Positions 62,100 through 64,000 of a stretch of DNA of 64,000 nt are shown piece after piece. Under the pieces are notes generated by a model. The model had not been told where the DNA came from and did no database searches. It saw only the letters and a program-made list of their open reading frames with translations. The stretch lies in the NCBI GenBank assembly GCA_002914845.1, contig JXTC01000334.1, positions 64,468-128,467 on the forward strand, written 5' to 3'. Position numbers and translations under genes: made by a program. Position 1 is the stretch's first letter, and every line of letters starts with the position of its first letter. This stretch comes from Trema orientale. Taxonomy: Eukaryota > Streptophyta > Magnoliopsida > Rosales > Cannabaceae.

Positions 62100-62980
62100 A
62101 GACAGTGTTTAAAGTTGTCTACTATTCTTGCCTTTTGGTCGTGTGAGATGGTTCTCCCGGTCTAGTATATATGGTAGTTCTCTTTGGGAGAGGTTACGAT
62201 TGTTTAAAGTTGACCCTTTTAGTAGTTTATGTGTATTTGCTGCTAGAGTTTTGAATAATGATGATTTTGAGTTTTTTTGCTACCTTTGTTGGTCTATTTG
62301 GGGTGCCCGAAATAACTGTGTATTCGAGAATGTGTTTTCTCCACCATGTTGCGGTTTCCGACATGTACAACAATTCGGACTTTGACGAGTTATCGAAGAT
62401 CGTCCGTCTCTTCTCTGTGCTTATCAACCAGCATTGCTCAAGATAAGCCTTGGGTTCCACCTGCAGTGAGCCTCCACGAACTGAATACCGATGCAACGTT
62501 TTGTGAAGAAAATGGCTCTACGGAGTTTGGAGCTGTTATTTGGGATTTGGGTGGCGCAGTTATGGCTTTCTCTTATGGGCATCTCGATATGTGCTTACTC
62601 TACTTTTCAAGCCGAATTGATGGCCTTGAGGGAAGGTTTATTTCTAGCTTCACATCGTAGTCTTTCTATTGATATTGCTGAGAGTGATGCTTTGAATATT
62701 GTTAATTCTATTAATAATTGCTCGTTTGACTCTTCTGCTGATTTGATTGTTGAAGATATAATTGATCTTATCTCAATTGTAGGAAGTGATAGTTACTGCC
62801 ATATTTCCCGTCAGACAAATATAATAGCCCACACTCTGACATCTGTGGAACTTGGATCTAGTATTTCTTGTTGTGAGGATGGAAGTTATATTCTCTCTAT
62901 TTTGTTTGATGTACTCGAAGCCGATTTGGCATCTTATTAATAAATTCTCCTAGAGGATGCTTTCAAAAAATAAAAACTTA
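62100..62980 (+). mobile_element. LINE 3' end with zinc-binding RT tail and frameshifted RNase H domain
   Basis: 62128-62385 reads a zf-RVT-like tail (LCWSIWGARNNCVFEN). The RNase H domain starts near 62475: LNTDATFCEENGSTEFGAVI, WDLGGAVMAF, then shifts frame to STFQAELMALREGLFLASHR, IAESDALNIVNSIN, and CHISRQTNIIAHTL, ending near 62940. The catalytic acids (D in LNTDA, E in FQAEL, D in AESDA) are all visible but in two frames. The 3' end (AATTCTCCTAGAGGATGCTT then an A-rich run) is typical of LINE tails. Dead copy. Confidence 0.75.
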
Positions 62981-64000
62981 TCTCTAGCAAATAATGAAAG
63001 AAGGTGACAGTACATAATCCGAAAACATCAATGTACCAGTATAATATTATGTTCTTATATTATCGTGATATTGATAGTAGCAATCTATATTGATGTAATT
63101 TTTGTGTCATACACAATTATCAGGAAAAAAGAAAAAAGAAAGAAAGAAAAGCGTTTTGTGTCATATAATATTGTGAACTGTCCTGTAAAGTAGATAAAAG
63201 AAAAAGGGAGGGAAAGTTGAAAATTACTACTGATCGAGCACTTTCTTTTTCAAACTGCATTAAAGCAAAAGGCCAGAGCTCATTCATTCATCAGAAAAAG
63301 CATTAAAAACTTTCTTATTGCAATTAGAGCACTTTTAGTATCTAGTGATCATGTCCAAGGAAAAATTACTAATTTAATCCCGCTTTTTAAACGGAAAACC
63401 CACATCCGAAAGTCCATCAACTAAATAATCTTATATATGATCCAGGACAAAGTTGCTTACACCTCCTCATTTTTCCTAAGAATAATCGTTTACCCTCTTA
63501 TATTTGAAATTTAGCTCACGGAGTGCTATTTTTTGCAAATATATTGTCAATATTTTCACAAATACAATGTTATTTTGCCTCAATTTTTACAAATCTCGTG
63601 TTAATTTGCCGAACTAAAGGTCTGTGAGTATATTAGATGAGGGAAGTTTGTAGTTTTTTTATTGAAAATAATACTCATTTAAACTAAATACAATTTTATG
63701 CAAATAGAATTATTGAAAAATTTTCCACTATTCTCGATTTTAACTGTAAAATTTATTTCCATATTTCTATGCACATTTAAAAAAATAGTGATTTTATCTC
63801 GGGGCTTATAGAAATATGACCAAATTTTGGGTCTAATTTCAGTAAATATCCCTTTGTCAAAAGTTATAGCAAAATGTCCGGTATATATGCATATATACCA
63901 AGTGTAAAATTTTATATACCAAGTATAAAAAATTATATACCCAGTGCATTTCAGAACAGTAACTAAAATTGGTAGATCTGTGTATCTACCAAGTGTAAAA
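62981..64000. other. Spacer with short ATACCAAGTGTAAAA repeats
   Basis: No gene seen. ACCAAGTGTAAAA occurs at 63898 and 63988, with ACCAAGTATAAAA at 63918, suggesting a small degenerate tandem array that continues off the right edge. Confidence 0.45.

Overview
This window looks like nuclear DNA of a dicot plant. Its genes carry introns with GT/AG borders, AT-rich spacers surround GC-richer exons, the proteins (AIP1, MFT, a SPARK-domain GPI protein) are closest to eudicot families, and the repeats are plant Ty1/copia, Ty3/gypsy, L1-type LINE and MITE types. A rosid is plausible, but I cannot fix the genus from sequence alone. Two single N bases (1590 and 34782) suggest unresolved assembly spots.

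Layout. 1-6.5 kb: an AIP1-type WD40 gene on the minus strand, running off the left edge. Its introns hold a LINE tail, a MITE and, where one coding exon is expected, a small cysteine-rich reading frame beside an N. 6.7-12.9 kb: spacer with a rotted gypsy gag. 13.1-13.7 kb: a hairpin that looks like a MIR858 gene, with a TATA box, an AC element and a second copy of the same MITE upstream. 15-16.3 kb: a decayed LTR-like repeat. 16.45-25.87 kb: a full-length but dead Maximus/SIRE-type copia element with both LTRs, a TATTT target duplication and the extra third ORF typical of that lineage. 25.9-33.2 kb: a minus-strand gypsy element in pieces, with a solo LTR in its gag. 34.4-36.6 kb: a complete four-exon MOTHER OF FT AND TFL1 gene (minus), with a third MITE copy in intron 2. 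38.6-48.2 kb: LINE debris and a short-LTR copia (Ale/Retrofit-like) split by a 2.2-kb solo-LTR-like insertion. 49.2-50.8 kb: a SIRE-family solo LTR inside an older GATATT-rich repeat. 52.9-55.0 kb: a two-exon gene for a GPI-anchored SPARK-domain protein (minus). 55-64 kb: mostly spacer, with a short retroposon bounded by a perfect 18-bp target duplication and a LINE 3' end with a frameshifted RNase H domain.

The host genes do not form a pathway. AIP1 acts in actin turnover, MFT in seed dormancy and germination, miR858 silences R2R3-MYB messages, and the SPARK protein is a cell-surface protein of unknown job. All recognised protein-coding host genes lie on the minus strand; the MIR858 hairpin lies on plus. 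I see no sign of a novel multi-gene system. The points most worth checking are the missing AIP1 exon with the cysteine-rich frame in its place, the MIR858 locus with MYB-type sites in its promoter, and the MITE family that sits in or next to three of the host loci.
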